A DNA stretch of 64,000 nt from Absidia repens. Taxonomy: Eukaryota; Mucoromycota; Mucoromycetes; Mucorales; Cunninghamellaceae. Below the pieces are notes generated by a model. The model had not been told where the DNA came from, did not search any database, and saw only the letters and a program-made list of their open reading frames with translations. The stretch spans positions 496,001 to 560,000 of the forward strand of contig MCGE01000021.1 in assembly GCA_002105175.1 (NCBI GenBank). The letters run 5' to 3'. Shown one piece after another: positions 1 through 10,720 of this stretch (positions are counted from its first letter, which is position 1; each line of letters opens with the position of its first letter). Made by a program: the position numbers and the translations under genes.

Positions 1-2
1 AC

Positions 3-245
3 AACAACCATACGACGGATGCTTCTACGAATGACACTACCACCACCTCCACCACCTCATCAACATCATCATCACAACAACAACAACAACAACAGAAAGC
101 TAGTAGTAGTACAAGTGAGACACGATTGGCGACATCCACACGCATGGAACACATCTCTGAACAAGAAGACAATGATGAGCCAGCGCCCCTGGGATCAAGG
201 TCCTCTGAGAAAGGAAAAATGCGGTCTATGGATACTGATGGATAG
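3..245 (+). CDS. C-terminal end of a low-complexity protein (partial)
   Basis: The window opens inside an open frame (phase starting at base 3) that runs to a TAG at 243-245. It encodes about 80 residues: a Thr/Ser run, seven Gln, then a more ordinary acidic tail ending in MRSMDTDG. This frame was chosen over the overlapping frame that begins with an ATG at 19 because its composition (STS, poly-Q, acidic tail) matches other low-complexity tails in this genome, while the other frame gives poly-Pro/His/Asn and then basic residues. The body of the gene lies to the left of the window, so the product cannot be named. The AT-rich stretch after the stop, with an AATAAAATAAAA at about 342-353, fits a 3' end. 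Confidence 0.45.
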   Translation, partial: NNHTTDASTNDTTTTSTTSSTSSSQQQQQQQKASSSTSETRLATSTRMEHISEQEDNDEPAPLGSRSSEKGKMRSMDTDG

Positions 246-653
246 AGTAGTGGCTTAGTTATTATTATTATTATTATTATATCTATTGTTTTTAATCTCG
301 TCTAGTCTAGTTTTAGTTTTTTGTGATGGTATGTGTGTTATAATAAAATAAAAAATGTTGCTCGTTTTATATAATGTCTTATTTTTCTTTACCTATGTTG
401 GGTCGGAAGGTCAAGTGTATATGAATGGTGATGGTGATGGTGGTTTCTCCCTCTTGATGAATGAATATCCATCATCTTTTTTTAAAAAAAACAAAAATAA
501 AAAATAAAAATAAAAAAATAAAAAAAAAGGTAGTTGTGTTTGTAAAAAAGAAGACGCTGCATTGAAAAATCATAAGCGGATGGTCGTACGTATTTTGAAC
601 AGCGCTGGAAATTACCATTTGAAAAAAAGCTAAAATGTATACGTACTGTCTAC

Positions 654-689
<36 letters not shown>

Positions 690-743
690 AGAGTCTTTCA
701 ATACCTTTTTTTTCATATTTGCCGTCAAAGAATATATTCAAGA
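246..743. other. Intergenic region with AT microsatellite
   Basis: No gene is visible. It holds an ATT repeat (260-280), the presumed poly(A) signal of the upstream gene, A-rich runs near 480-530, and a pure AT dinucleotide tract at about 659-685, shortly before the small secreted-protein gene. Confidence 0.6.
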
Positions 744-1094
744 ATGACCTCGTTTTGTGGTGTATTAGCGCTGGCGTTCATGATGACAGTGCCATGGGTT
801 TTCCATGTTTCTGCACAAGAAAAAACAGATAAATCGATGTATATGATTCATTACAATGGTTTGGACACATTTCCCGCAACCTATGGCGAATGCACAGCTC
901 TCAAACGGGAAGGCAAGCACCGCGGCGTGGTGGTGATCGCCGAACATCCCTCGCACTGTACGGCGTATAACGATATCCAATGTGAAGAACAGGCCTCGTA
1001 TCCTGCCGGGATGGTCCCGGGGTTGACGGATCTCACAGAGCTCGGCAAAGAGTTTTCGAAAGATGCTTTTATGATATGTACTTTAGATACCTGA
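744..1094 (+). CDS. Small secreted protein with four conserved cysteines
   Basis: Single-exon ORF of 116 residues. The first 24 residues (hydrophobic core LALAFMMTVPWVF, then VSAQ) form a clear signal peptide, so the product is probably secreted. The mature part has exactly four cysteines spaced C-X21-C-X7-C-X31-C, with the motif CTAYNDIQC in the middle and CTLDT at the end. The gene at 55110-55439 has the same four spacings to the residue and the same Y-N-D in the middle segment, and a broken relative lies at 29469-29838. I do not recognise a named family. The even cysteine number suggests two disulfide bonds. The gene is bracketed by AT microsatellites (659-685 and 1105-1131). The ATG at 744 is chosen because the signal peptide starts there. 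Function is unknown; an effector or extracellular binding role is only a guess. Confidence 0.75.
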   Translation: MTSFCGVLALAFMMTVPWVFHVSAQEKTDKSMYMIHYNGLDTFPATYGECTALKREGKHRGVVVIAEHPSHCTAYNDIQCEEQASYPAGMVPGLTDLTELGKEFSKDAFMICTLDT

Positions 1095-1103
1095 ACACAC
1101 ACT

Positions 1104-1134
<31 letters not shown>

Positions 1135-1534
1135 AAAATGAAGGGCAAGGTGCGATTTTAATAAATAGGATAAGAGGTAAAACGCTTGAACAAGTCATAT
1201 AACTGAAAGGAAGGTTTATTGGAAGAGTCTATATAAAATGAAAAGAGAACACCAACAATTGTCAAATTATTAATAGAATAGAATAGAGTAGGGTTTTTAA
1301 TTGATGAAATAAAGCAGGCGCGACATGTCTAACGAGCCACTGGGTCTCAAATTGAAAAAAAAAAAAAAAATGAAGAACCAGCTTTCTGTGCCATGCAGGC
1401 TCATTACAAAAAAGAAGGAAAAACCAAAATAGATATGGAAACGTAAAAAAGATTTATTAAGAGAGTCTCAATAAAAAATAAAAAGCAATTATGTACAAAC
1501 TGGATTACAGCACTACATATTTATTCTATACAAC
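1095..1534. other. Convergent intergenic region
   Basis: Lies between the 3' end of the small secreted gene and the 3' end of the alcohol dehydrogenase gene on the other strand. It contains an AT tract (1105-1131), AATAAA-like signals in both directions and an A15 run near 1353. No coding signal is seen. Confidence 0.6.
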
Positions 1535-2977
1535 TTAATTTTCCAAGACAAATCTGTATCTGGGCTTACCACCACGGAAGTCCTTTATGGCTTCAGCTAC
1601 ATCCTTCATATTGTACCTATTATATCAAAATTCTTTAATCAGTACTACTCTATATATACATATGTTGAAGACACGTGGATGGGTGTGTACTCTTACTTTG
1701 TGATCCATGGCTTCACATCATGCTCAACGGCAAAGGCCAACATTTCTTCAATTTGTTTAGGTGAGCCAATCAATGATCCGGAAATTTGGATTTGCTGGAG
1801 GCGAAAAAAAAAAAGCGAATTGATCAGTCCAGGGCAGTCCTCAAAAATCATCCATTTTATACTGTACCTTCATTAAAAGCATCAAAGGAGGAATACCAGA
1901 CAAATCCGCTTCGGGAGCGCCCAGCAAGATAAACGTCCCATTATGTTGAAGCAAGCTCAAATGGGTCGCCCAATCAAAGTCGGTGACATAGCTTGCACAC
2001 ACCATATGCGTCAGCGTATCTTGGTATTTGGCCATATGGTCCTTATCGGATGCAATAACAAAATCAGCACATCCCAGTGCCATGGCATCTTGTTTTTCGT
2101 AGCAGAATGAGAAATGGCGATCACCTCGGCACCCATGGCGACCGCCCATAAGATAGCAAAATGACCCAAACCGCCCACGCCGGCCACCGCCACACGATCG
2201 CCCTTTTTCACCTGGTAGCGACGAAGTGGACTATACGTGGTGATACCTGCACAAAAGAAGGTGGCCGCCATTTCGTTGGTCATGGCGTCAGGAATCGAGA
2301 AAACGAAATGCTGATCACCACGCCAGGTCTCGGCATACCCGCCAAAGGTCTTGTCACCATTAGGATATTGACTACAATAAGTACCAGTCTATCATATGAA
2401 TAAACAAAAAGAGTAAGTAAATAGTGTTATAAGATGTACCCGCCCCCCAAAAAAAAGTAACTTACAAAGCCCTTTTTACAAAGGTTTTCATGTCCATTGT
2501 TACAATTGACGCAGTCCATGCATGAATAGCTTTGAGCACCTACACCTACACGATCACCGATCTTGAATTTTCTGACATTGTCACCTACACGAGTAACCAC
2601 ACCAGTGATTTCATGACCCACCACGGTAGGGTATTGCGTGAATCTATATATGAAAGAAAAATAGAAAGGGGATGGGGATGAATAAAAATGACAAGAAGAC
2701 CCTGTTTCTCACTCACCCTTCCAAACAGTCATCAATAGCATGGATATCAGTGCCACACATGCCACAATGAGTGATGTTCATTTCAACAGTATCAGCATCA
2801 AATTGCTTCAATGGAAGCTTATCCCATTCAAGAGGTTGATCTAATATTTAAAAAATTATCATAATCAATACGTAACTCTGATCATCATCATCTGTCATAC
2901 ATAAATACCATTTTTTTTTTTTTTACTTTACCTTTGCTCTTCAGCACCCATGCGTTGAAAGTATCAGTATGAACCAT
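1535..2977 (-). CDS. Zinc-dependent NADP(H) alcohol dehydrogenase (cinnamyl-alcohol-dehydrogenase type), one-base frameshift
   Basis: Six exons on the minus strand: 2977-2932, 2840-2717, 2643-2466, 2388-1868, 1794-1697, 1616-1535; all introns GT-AG. The conceptual product is about 349 residues, normal for the ADH/CAD branch of the medium-chain dehydrogenases that reduce aldehydes with NADPH. Visible motifs: catalytic-zinc segment HCGMCGTDIH (about 40-49) and GHE (66-68), structural-zinc cysteines C98, C101, C104, C112, and the nucleotide-binding GVGGLGH. In exon 4 the frame slips by one base at an A5 run on the coding strand (plus 2093-2097): before it reads ISHSATK, after it QDAMALGCADF, and one more A would join them. 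This is either a sequencing indel or a young pseudogene; intact splice sites and good conservation on both sides favour an indel. The ATG at 2977 gives the expected N terminus. Confidence 0.88.
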
Positions 2978-5109
2978 ATTGTATGTTGAGTTTTGTATTT
3001 CTTTGTGATAAAAATAAATTAATTAAAAAAAAAAAATGTCATGTGGAGAAAAATAATGCTCTTTTATATGATATCCCAAAAGACATCAATACAGGACTCC
3101 GCTTGGATGATCTCCTTGGTTTTGCGTGCGTCAACATTTGCCGTTTTGGGAGTTCATAAAAGTGCCACGATGATGCTTGGAGAAAATGGGCCGCACAAAT
3201 CAAAACCGCCACCGGAAAAAGCAAAAAAAATTCATCCGTAGAAACAGGCAAATCTTTTATCAAGGGCCCTTTTATTTTACGCAAGCATTTTCCATTTTCG
3301 GAAGGTGGTCGACGCTTGTATAAAAAAACGAAGAAAAACTCCGGTCCAGTTGGGGGGTTTTTTTTATCGAACCCTGATCCCGTCTCTCCCGTCCGGCCCC
3401 CCTCCTCCTCCCTGTATCCAGCATGAATGATATTTCGTCCTATCCTCTTTAGTGCCATGGAATCCCTATTCATGCCATGGATAAAATAGCCGGATGTTAC
3501 TGTATATAGTTGGTTTCTGGCTCATTTCTTTGAAACCACTGTCGCATTCGAAAAAAAAAAAAAAAAGATATTGGATGGATATTTTTATCTCCGCCATTTC
3601 GTTACTTTGGGTGCGCAAAATCCTCCCCCACCCGCCTCCCTTTGAGGCATAGCTGACTTTTCGTTTAGGCCACACCAAAAACAAAAACATATTATATAAT
3701 ACACAATACTGTAGAAATTGACCGGTGATGTATATATCCAGTATGTCCCAACCTAGCGGAGGATATAATAACATTTTATAGTATAGGGAAAGGCTGCGCG
3801 TAGGCTGATTCATGTGAATGATACAGGCAGTGGGAAGAGGAAGGGGGGGGAATACCAGTCGCTGGGGTTCTTGATGAAAAATAGAGTAGGTTATACTGCA
3901 AAGTAGATGCATGAGACGCACATACTAATACTAATACTATGCTAGAAAAGAAGGCGTTTGATATGATGCTCACAAAACCAGCTATGATACAATGACGGTA
4001 CATATTGCTCAATATTCGATATGTCCGGCGATGATTCGTAAAATAATGAAAAACATATTTTATTCAAGAAATATTTACATATATGAAAGTTAAAAGCAAG
4101 AGTGAGGGGGGGAGGGAAGGGTGGAAGATTCATTGTACGATACTGTAAGAAGAAATTGACTGGATGGATTTATTAACAGGAATCATGACGGACATATTCC
4201 TGTCAGATGTGAAGTATGGTCAACCACTAATCTAAATGCGGGAGCTCATAAATTGTACTGTACATGACAAGAACACCATGAGAATGACGAAAGTGATGCC
4301 ATTTATTAAAGCATAACAACTGACTACAGTACTGTAGATTGAACGACCCGATGATAAAAAAGCGGGGATCTATTACACACATGAGAAGGACTAATGGGAC
4401 AATTTTTTTTTATTAGAAGCTGCAAAAAGAAACATATTTTATTCAAATACATATACAATAAAAGATAGCAAACTAGCACAAAGCTAAACTAATGAAGGTC
4501 ACAAAATGTTGTAGATCCTAGATCCAAAATGAAAGGGTTTCTCCATGCATCTTGTCATCCCTGATCTGAAAACCCTTCTAATCTAGTCCAAACTCTATTT
4601 CAAGATCACAGTATACCTCAATGAGGTTACAATGATGATGAGAAAAAAGAAAAAAAAAAATGAAATGAAAGAAAGAGAGAGACACAAATAAAAAACAAGC
4701 AGGGAAGAAAATAAAAACCACGTGGGCGGGGTTGGCTTTTTTTTTATTTGTGAGACTTGCGTTGTTGCCGAATGGCGCCATATCATTTTCTGCAGTGAAC
4801 AAATATATGTAATCCCCCTATGCTACAAATCAATACACTACCAAAAAAAGAAAAAATACAGATTGGATTAGTTTTATGGGTTTCCCATAATCGGGTGCCC
4901 CCACTCACCCATTCAAAAAACCCATATCATGTCGCATTTCCTTGTCATAAAACATCATGATCGAATTTCCCTCCTTGTGCACACCCCTCTTTAAACCGTT
5001 CCCCAAATGACATTGTAAAAAAAAATGTATATATATATATATATATATATATATCTTTATTTGGGTAAAAATGGGTCATCTAAATACCACTTTTAAAAAA
5101 AAAAAAATA
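2978..5109. other. Long intergenic region upstream of ADH
   Basis: About 2.1 kb without a convincing gene. Open frames here (for example minus 3473-3039) have no recognisable motifs and look like chance. It contains C-rich and A-rich tracts, fragments related to the dispersed repeat R (about 4200-4620) and an AT tract at about 5028-5054 next to the TRAPPC12 3' end. The ADH promoter should lie just above 2978; no confident element was identified. Confidence 0.5.
4430..4620 (-). repeat. Dispersed repeat R, copy 1 (fragment)
   Basis: Reverse complement contains the family core CCTTTCATTTTGGATCTAGG, followed by a TTTAGTTTAGC-like stretch and an AATAAA signal. The same order of blocks occurs at 25.8, 30.3, 39.1, 48.0, 51.5 and 58.4 kb. 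Only the middle of the family is present here, and a more degraded piece may extend it to about 4200. Confidence 0.6.
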
Positions 5110-7056
5110 TCATTGTAATTTGATGCATTGAGGATTGAAAGAATCGCCAACCCATCGCGCTATTTGTTTCATCACATCGACTTTTTTGCCAACCAATCCG
5201 GCACCATCAAACCGCAGTTCATACAAAGTACATAGATTCATCACCGTCACTTGGCTGGTGCCTGCTGTTGTAGGATGCTGTTGGGTTGTCCTGTCCAAAA
5301 GCTCCATGGATTGGCTGAGATGGCCACTATATACCATACACACCGCTAGGTTGTTGACCGCCTATTATGTTCAATAGATACAAAAGAATGAGAAAACATC
5401 CACTATATACCAACAGGATTTTTTTTTTTTTTTTGGTCTTACTGTCAAATTTTCTGGATACTGCTGAATGACTTGTTCCAAGAGTTGTTTGGCTTCTGAC
5501 CAATTCCCTTTTGCCATATGTAATAATGCCCTACACATTACAGATGTCATCATTAGCACCAAGCCAATGAGTACCATGCCCTCCCCCTCCCTCTGTTTTT
5601 ATCCCTATTTACCTGTTTGTTTGGATCGTTTCTTGCAGTAAAGGAGTATCAAGTGCTGGGTATTGTTTTTGTATGGCTTCAATATCGGTATACATGCGTT
5701 CGGCCGTAGCAAGATCCCCTAACTAGCCGCTCACACACAAAAACAATGACGGTGAGATAACATACATACATCCCATATATACCCTCTTTTTTTTTTTTTT
5801 TTTTATCTTTACCTGTAAATAAAGTCGGCCCAGACTGGTCATCAAATCCACACGGCTTGAAGAATGAGGATCCATGGCGGTGACACGGTGCAACACGGCT
5901 TGAAGGATCTTGGCAGCACCATGAGCATCATTCATTTGAATCAACCGTGTGACCATGATCAAATACACCTGCAATTCCCTTTGAAGCTGTTGTTTCTTTT
6001 GACATTGGATGGCTAAGCGCGATAGGAATTCCAAGGTCGCCAGCGGGTGGCCCATTTGGAAAGGAAGCACGGCCCATAACACCCGGATTTCAAACGGTAA
6101 CAGGTCTGGTAACGCCGTCAGGATATCGTCGCTGCCGAGTTTTTCGAATTCGGCCGACGCCAATTGGTAAAGACCTAATTGATACAGTGCCAATAATCGA
6201 ATATACCACAGCTTTTTTTTTTTTTTTTTTTAAAATAGTAATAGACATCATTAATACACAACAAGGTCTAAGGTGTCCTCCCCTCCCCCAGTCATGTATA
6301 TGTCCAATCCCATAAAGTTCCCTTCTTTACCTGGAAGATGGTGTCCAATTCCGTCGGTGGAGTTTGCACTAGTTTTTGTCGTGCATCGCGTGCCACTGCT
6401 CGCCAATGATGGTTCATCTACGAACAACAACTATTAACATGAGTATAGATCTATTTGCATTGACAGAGAGGATAGGAAAACTTACCACCAGCGTAGCAAG
6501 GTTATCGGGTTTCGTCGAGTCATCCAAGTTCAACAGCGGAGGTGGTTGTTGTTGCTGTTGTTGCTGTTGGTGTCGTTCCGGTCGTTCACCTATTGGCACA
6601 TAGCGTTCCAAAAGTTCTGTAAAAGCATCGGTCTAATGATCGCCCATTAACAAAAAAAAAAATAAATAAAAAATAAATAAATAATAAAAAAAATGGAAGA
6701 GTCAAAAAAAAAAAAAAAAAAAAAAACCACTTTGTGTGTGTGTATCGTGGGTCATGACTTACAATGGGAATATCATAAAAAGCGGTATTTCGGGTAAGCG
6801 TATGTCCTATTGCAGCAGCCGTAGTCGTAGTGGTGGTAGAAGTGGCTGGTAGGTTGGAGGAAGATGATTGGCGTGGCGTGGAGCTGAGGGATTCGGGTTC
6901 GATGGGTCCGAAAGGAGACGACGAGGACGATGAAGTGGATATATCCATTGAAAACCCACCAGGACGCATAGACGGTGATGACTGGGATGGTGGCGAGGGT
7001 GTAGCTGGTACAGAATCAAGAATATCTAAAGATGTCTTTTCTTTTCTTGTGTCCAT
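5110..7056 (-). CDS. TRAPP complex subunit 12 (TRAPPC12/TTC15 family)
   Basis: Seven exons: 7056-6763, 6632-6486, 6417-6331, 6211-5813, 5722-5613, 5530-5443, 5361-5110; phases agree throughout, giving about 458 residues. The first roughly 100 residues are Ser/Pro/Thr-rich and disordered, followed by a Gln run. From about residue 130 the protein is helical and TPR-like, with repeats such as LALYQLGLYQLASAEF and NLAVCMVYSGHLSQSMELL. The C terminus, WVGDSFNPQCIKLQ, closely matches the hallmark end of TRAPPC12. TRAPPC12 is a subunit of the TRAPPIII tethering complex, acting in ER-Golgi and autophagy membrane traffic. Introns contain coding-strand A runs just after the donor (GTAAAG then poly-A). 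An in-frame ATG 60 bases upstream (7116) is an alternative start; 7056 is preferred because the intervening residues look like 5' leader. Confidence 0.9.
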
Positions 7057-7567
7057 CTTATATTGTGTGTCAGTGTGAGTGTGTTGTTGTGTAAGCGAGC
7101 GAGATAAGTGATTCAAAAAAAAAAAATATCAAGGATGATTGAATTCCCGACTGACATTTTTTGGCGGCCGACTTGAACAGTGTCTCATAGGGTCGTTATT
7201 GAAGATTCAGGTACAGAATCAGTGCTATATTTCGTGTCGATCTTCCTCGACATTCTATTGCATGTAATAGGTGAAAGATTACACCTATAGAAATAATACA
7301 GTTTTTGATGACGCCGACGGTGTCGATGAATACACTGAATGTGTTTTGCTCTGGTTTACAAGCGAATCGTCCATCTATTCCACGGTCCACAGAGTTATTC
7401 CCTCATCTCCAACTCCATTAATAATATATTCTCATCCACTATCGATGAAATTTATTATTCCAAGGTATCCGCTTCCCCCATATCTTTATTATAAAAACGT
7501 TTTCCTTTATTTTACTCAATAAAAATTTATCATCTTCAACAGATCAAGGCTCTGGTGGAGAAGCTAA
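7057..7567. other. Intergenic region upstream of TRAPPC12
   Basis: Holds the presumed TRAPPC12 promoter and some open stretches on both strands (for example minus 7390-7196) that have no ATG-led, conserved-looking product. I see no supportable gene. Confidence 0.45.
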
Positions 7568-7815
7568 TCAAGCCTTACTAACTACGCACAACCTACTTTG
7601 ACCGATTTTTGATGGTTGAAATGTATGGAAGAGTTGTCCGGCTTGCATTGTAGTCACACTAGCCACCTTCAAAAACTTGTCATCAGGGTTTTGGCAGTAA
7701 TTGTTAGCGGCTTCATTGCTCCAATCCAAAGAGTACTTCCCGTTCCCCACTCCAAACTTATAGACACCACCATAAGATGTGCCACGGATTTTTATATAAT
7801 CAAAAGCATATGGAA
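7568..7815 (-). pseudogene. 3' fragment of an unrecognised gene
   Basis: An open frame on the minus strand reads from about 7815 to a TGA at 7568, about 80 residues, with ordinary protein-like composition (for example AFDYIKIRGTSYGGVYKFG and SLDWSNEAANNYCQNP). There is no start codon or signal peptide; just upstream (7840-8060) lies a copy of repeat R, which may have replaced the 5' half. I do not recognise the family. It could also be the last exon of a gene whose earlier exons I failed to find. Called a fragment because no coding sequence can be followed beyond the repeat. Confidence 0.4.
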
Positions 7816-7839
7816 TGGAACAGTGAGTAATATTTTATT

Positions 7840-8060
7840 TATGTATAGATACAAACTATGGAAAAACTAATACTAAATTACCCTAATCAAGCTCATCTAA
7901 TGGTGGTTTCCAGAAAGGGATTCCCATGTATCTTGTCATCCCAGAGTTAAAAATTATTCTAAACTAGTCCAAACTCTATTCTAAGGTTACCATTACCTGA
8001 TAGAGTAAAGATGACAAGAGAGTAAAAAAAAAAATCGAGAATACGGGAGAAAATAATTAC
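7840..8060 (-). repeat. Dispersed repeat R, copy 2 (fragment)
   Basis: Shares the blocks AAACTAGTCCAAACTCTATT and CATGTATCTTGTCATCCC (as read on the plus strand) with copy 1 at 4.5 kb. It sits directly beside the gene fragment at 7568-7815. Confidence 0.6.
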
Positions 8061-8191
8061 TCATGTTGGTGGGCGGAAGTTGAAATATGTTCTCCTGCAG
8101 GGTTGCCTTACCAATGAAGTGAATGCTATGATACATATAAGAATACATATAATACTATGACACAGTAATAATACAGTAAGGTATGATTGAA

Positions 8192-8229
8192 GGATATATA
8201 TATAGATATATAGATATATAGATATATAG
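8192..8229. repeat. GATATATA microsatellite
   Basis: Short tandem array of an 8-base unit (GATATATA), four to five copies, in the intergenic region before the RNase T2 gene. Confidence 0.8.
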
Positions 8230-8655
8230 AAAAAAGATAGTAGAAAAAATTAATGATGATTGATTTTTTACTAAGTAGTGTGCAATCAAGTTGAAATTCC
8301 AGTTGACGCGTAATCGGCATTTCAAAAGTTTCCAGCATGAATGTTGTTTTTTATTTTAATCAGGACTGAAAAAGAAAAGATAAACGACGAGGTAAACCTA
8401 AATACCAAGTTCCAGCGAGGAGATACTTCCAAACAATTTTTGCGTCTATATTAGAAAGGGCAAATTCATGCCTGTAGTTTTTACTTGATCACTTTTTGTC
8501 ATTACAGGTATATATCAAAGAAATCGTTCACCTCGTCGCGATAGAAGATTTCTGGTGTTCTATCATTCATACTACAAATCAACCTAGCCCTTTTCATTGT
8601 TTTTGTGGTTTTTTTTTTTTTTTTTACACATGCATAGTCTTTGTAGATTCTAATT

Positions 8656-9707
8656 ATGAAGTTCCCTCTCACCTCATTTTCTTTCGTCATTTTCTCGGCA
8701 AATATTTTGCCTGCTTTTTTGACCGTTGGAGCAGTGGATACTACGTGTCCTGGTATAGCCTCCCAAGAAAGTGTATAATGCGTATGAGAAATAAATCTTA
8801 TTATATCTTTTCAAATGTTAGTGAATGCCCTATCATGTAGTAATAACGCCGGTGGCTCGTGTTGTTCTCCTGTCGATGGCTTGGTCCTTCTGGTGCAACG
8901 GTGGTATGAAGGACTTGGCCCGGAAAACTCTTTCACAATGGGTGGTTTATGGTAAGACAACGAACGAGCTTTCTTTTTTTTTTTTTTTTTTTTTGTGCTT
9001 TTTTGAAAAAATAAAAAAAATTCTAACAACCATTCCTTTATTTGTAAATTGTAAAAAAATAAGGTCCAATACTTGTTCTGGAGCACCAACTCCAAGAGAA
9101 GGATGTGATGTAGCTCGTCACTATCCTAATTTGGATTCCATTCTCCAAAAGAACCAAACGTTATATAATGATATGGTCAAGTACTGGCCAAGTGGTCATG
9201 GACCACCCATAGATGCGCAATACTGGACCCACGCATGGTACACGCACGGTAAAAAAAAAAAAAAAAAAAGGTTTACACAAATCCAATGTCTTCTCTTCCT
9301 TGCTAAAAATTTGGGATCAATTTTTGCGCCGCCTATTTTTTATATCATAAGGGACGTGTGTGACTACGTTGGATCCCAAATGTTTTTCCAACCCTACCGA
9401 ATATCAAGATGTTTATGGCTACTTTGGTGCGGCTCTTCAACTTTGTCATGACTATGATTTTTACACCATGTTAAGCGACGCCAATATCACACCTGGTGCG
9501 ACATATACTCTTGATCAGTTGGAATCGGCAATTGAGGCTCAGGTGGGTTTCAAGCCAAAGATCAGCTGCAAAGGGTCTACATTGAATGAAATGTCGCTTT
9601 TCTTTAAAGTTGTCAATGGCACTCAATATATTGTGACGGATCGTACCCTGAGTTCAACTAGTTGCAGAGGAAGAAACTATATCAACTACCCAAGAAAATA
9701 TAGTTGA
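8656..9707 (+). CDS. Secreted RNase T2-like protein with damaged active site
   Basis: Four exons: 8656-8770, 8822-8951, 9064-9248, 9352-9707; about 261 residues. A signal peptide covers about residues 1-24, followed by the cysteine-rich RNase T2 fold. The layout follows Rhizopus RNase Rh closely ([36 protein letters not shown]). RNase T2 enzymes cut RNA using two conserved segments. In the first, normally F-T-L-H-G-L-W-P, this protein reads FTMGGLWS: the catalytic His (Rh H46) is Gly79 and the Pro is Ser83. In the second, normally H-E-W-x-K-H-G-T-C, it reads HAWYTHGTC: Glu105 is Ala139 and Lys108 is Thr142, while both His (138, 143) remain. Disulfide cysteines and frame are intact, so this is probably a stable non-catalytic relative. 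The first intron donor (GTGTAT) is the least certain junction. Confidence 0.85.
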
Positions 9708-10720
9708 ATTCATGGACCATTTTGGGAACAAAAAGTATGAATTTTTTTTTCTTTTTTTTGCTTGTGTTGAAAATGTATCATACATACGTGTTTCCTACTT
9801 GTATATAAAAGTTATACAGCTACAGTAAATGCATAATGATACAAATTTCAATAGCTGACCCCAATAAAAAATAATAAAAAAAAATGCGGTTATTTTAAAA
9901 CGCCGCTTTCCCCCGCGATTTTTGTCGTTTTTTTCCCCATTCATCTTCCTTATAATGTATTCACAGTGGGGGAATATGAGCTTGGTTTGGTTAATGAAAC
10001 TTCCTTTTTTTTTTAAAACCGTGCCTGGCTTTTAATACCGTTTGCTTATGGCTGACGGGATACTCATCCATTGGAGGAGATGCATGTGGGTGGAGCTGTA
10101 GTCTCTCACCTTTTCTTAAAATGCATTTTTAGGCGGTCTAGAAGGCGAACTTTATATTTGTCATGAGAAACGGATTCATGCAGATTCTTTCAGCGTAGTG
10201 TCAGCCAGGTGAAGCAAGAAGTATTACTTGTTTTCAGTTCCCGCTTCGAGTCAAAAAAGGGAAAATTTCCGCTGCTTGTTCACGACACTATACCTAGCAA
10301 AAGATATTTGTTCTTTGATGACTGGATCCTTTATCACTTGTCGTTTGTATTACAAAAACTTGAGAGAGATAAGATTTTAAATGTAAAAAATTGCTTTTTT
10401 GAATTGGGGGGGGGCATCCCATCACGTCGCCGGTTTGATGTCGATCAAGTGTGCATTTTTGTTTCGCATTGGGTCAAGCGAAAATACGCGCGGCGGTGGC
10501 GGCTGCATAATAAAATAAAAAAAATGTTTTTCTGAACAGGGCCTATGAATGAACTCCGCCTGCTCTAGCCTTTCTCTTTTTCTTGGCTTCATTTTTTTTT
10601 TCTTTTGAATCCTACGGCTTTCTTTACTTATACCAAAACTAATCATATATTCATTCATTCATTCTTTCATAAATACATACTTTATTTACATATACTTGAA
10701 CATATACTTTATTTAAACAG
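9708..10720. other. Intergenic region before DENND11-like gene
   Basis: About 1 kb. The first 150 bases hold the RNase gene 3' end (T-rich, AATAAAAAATAATAAAA near 9863-9879). The rest is the likely promoter region of the next gene. An open frame at 10209-10535 is not supported by composition or motifs. Confidence 0.5.

Noticed and set aside
3039..3473. 144-codon open frame on the minus strand upstream of ADH
   Set aside because: No motif or signal peptide, composition changes abruptly along it, and it lies where the ADH promoter should be.
10209..10535. 108-codon open frame before the DENND11-like gene
   Set aside because: Composition is not protein-like, no splice sites link it to the next gene, and there are no recognisable residues.
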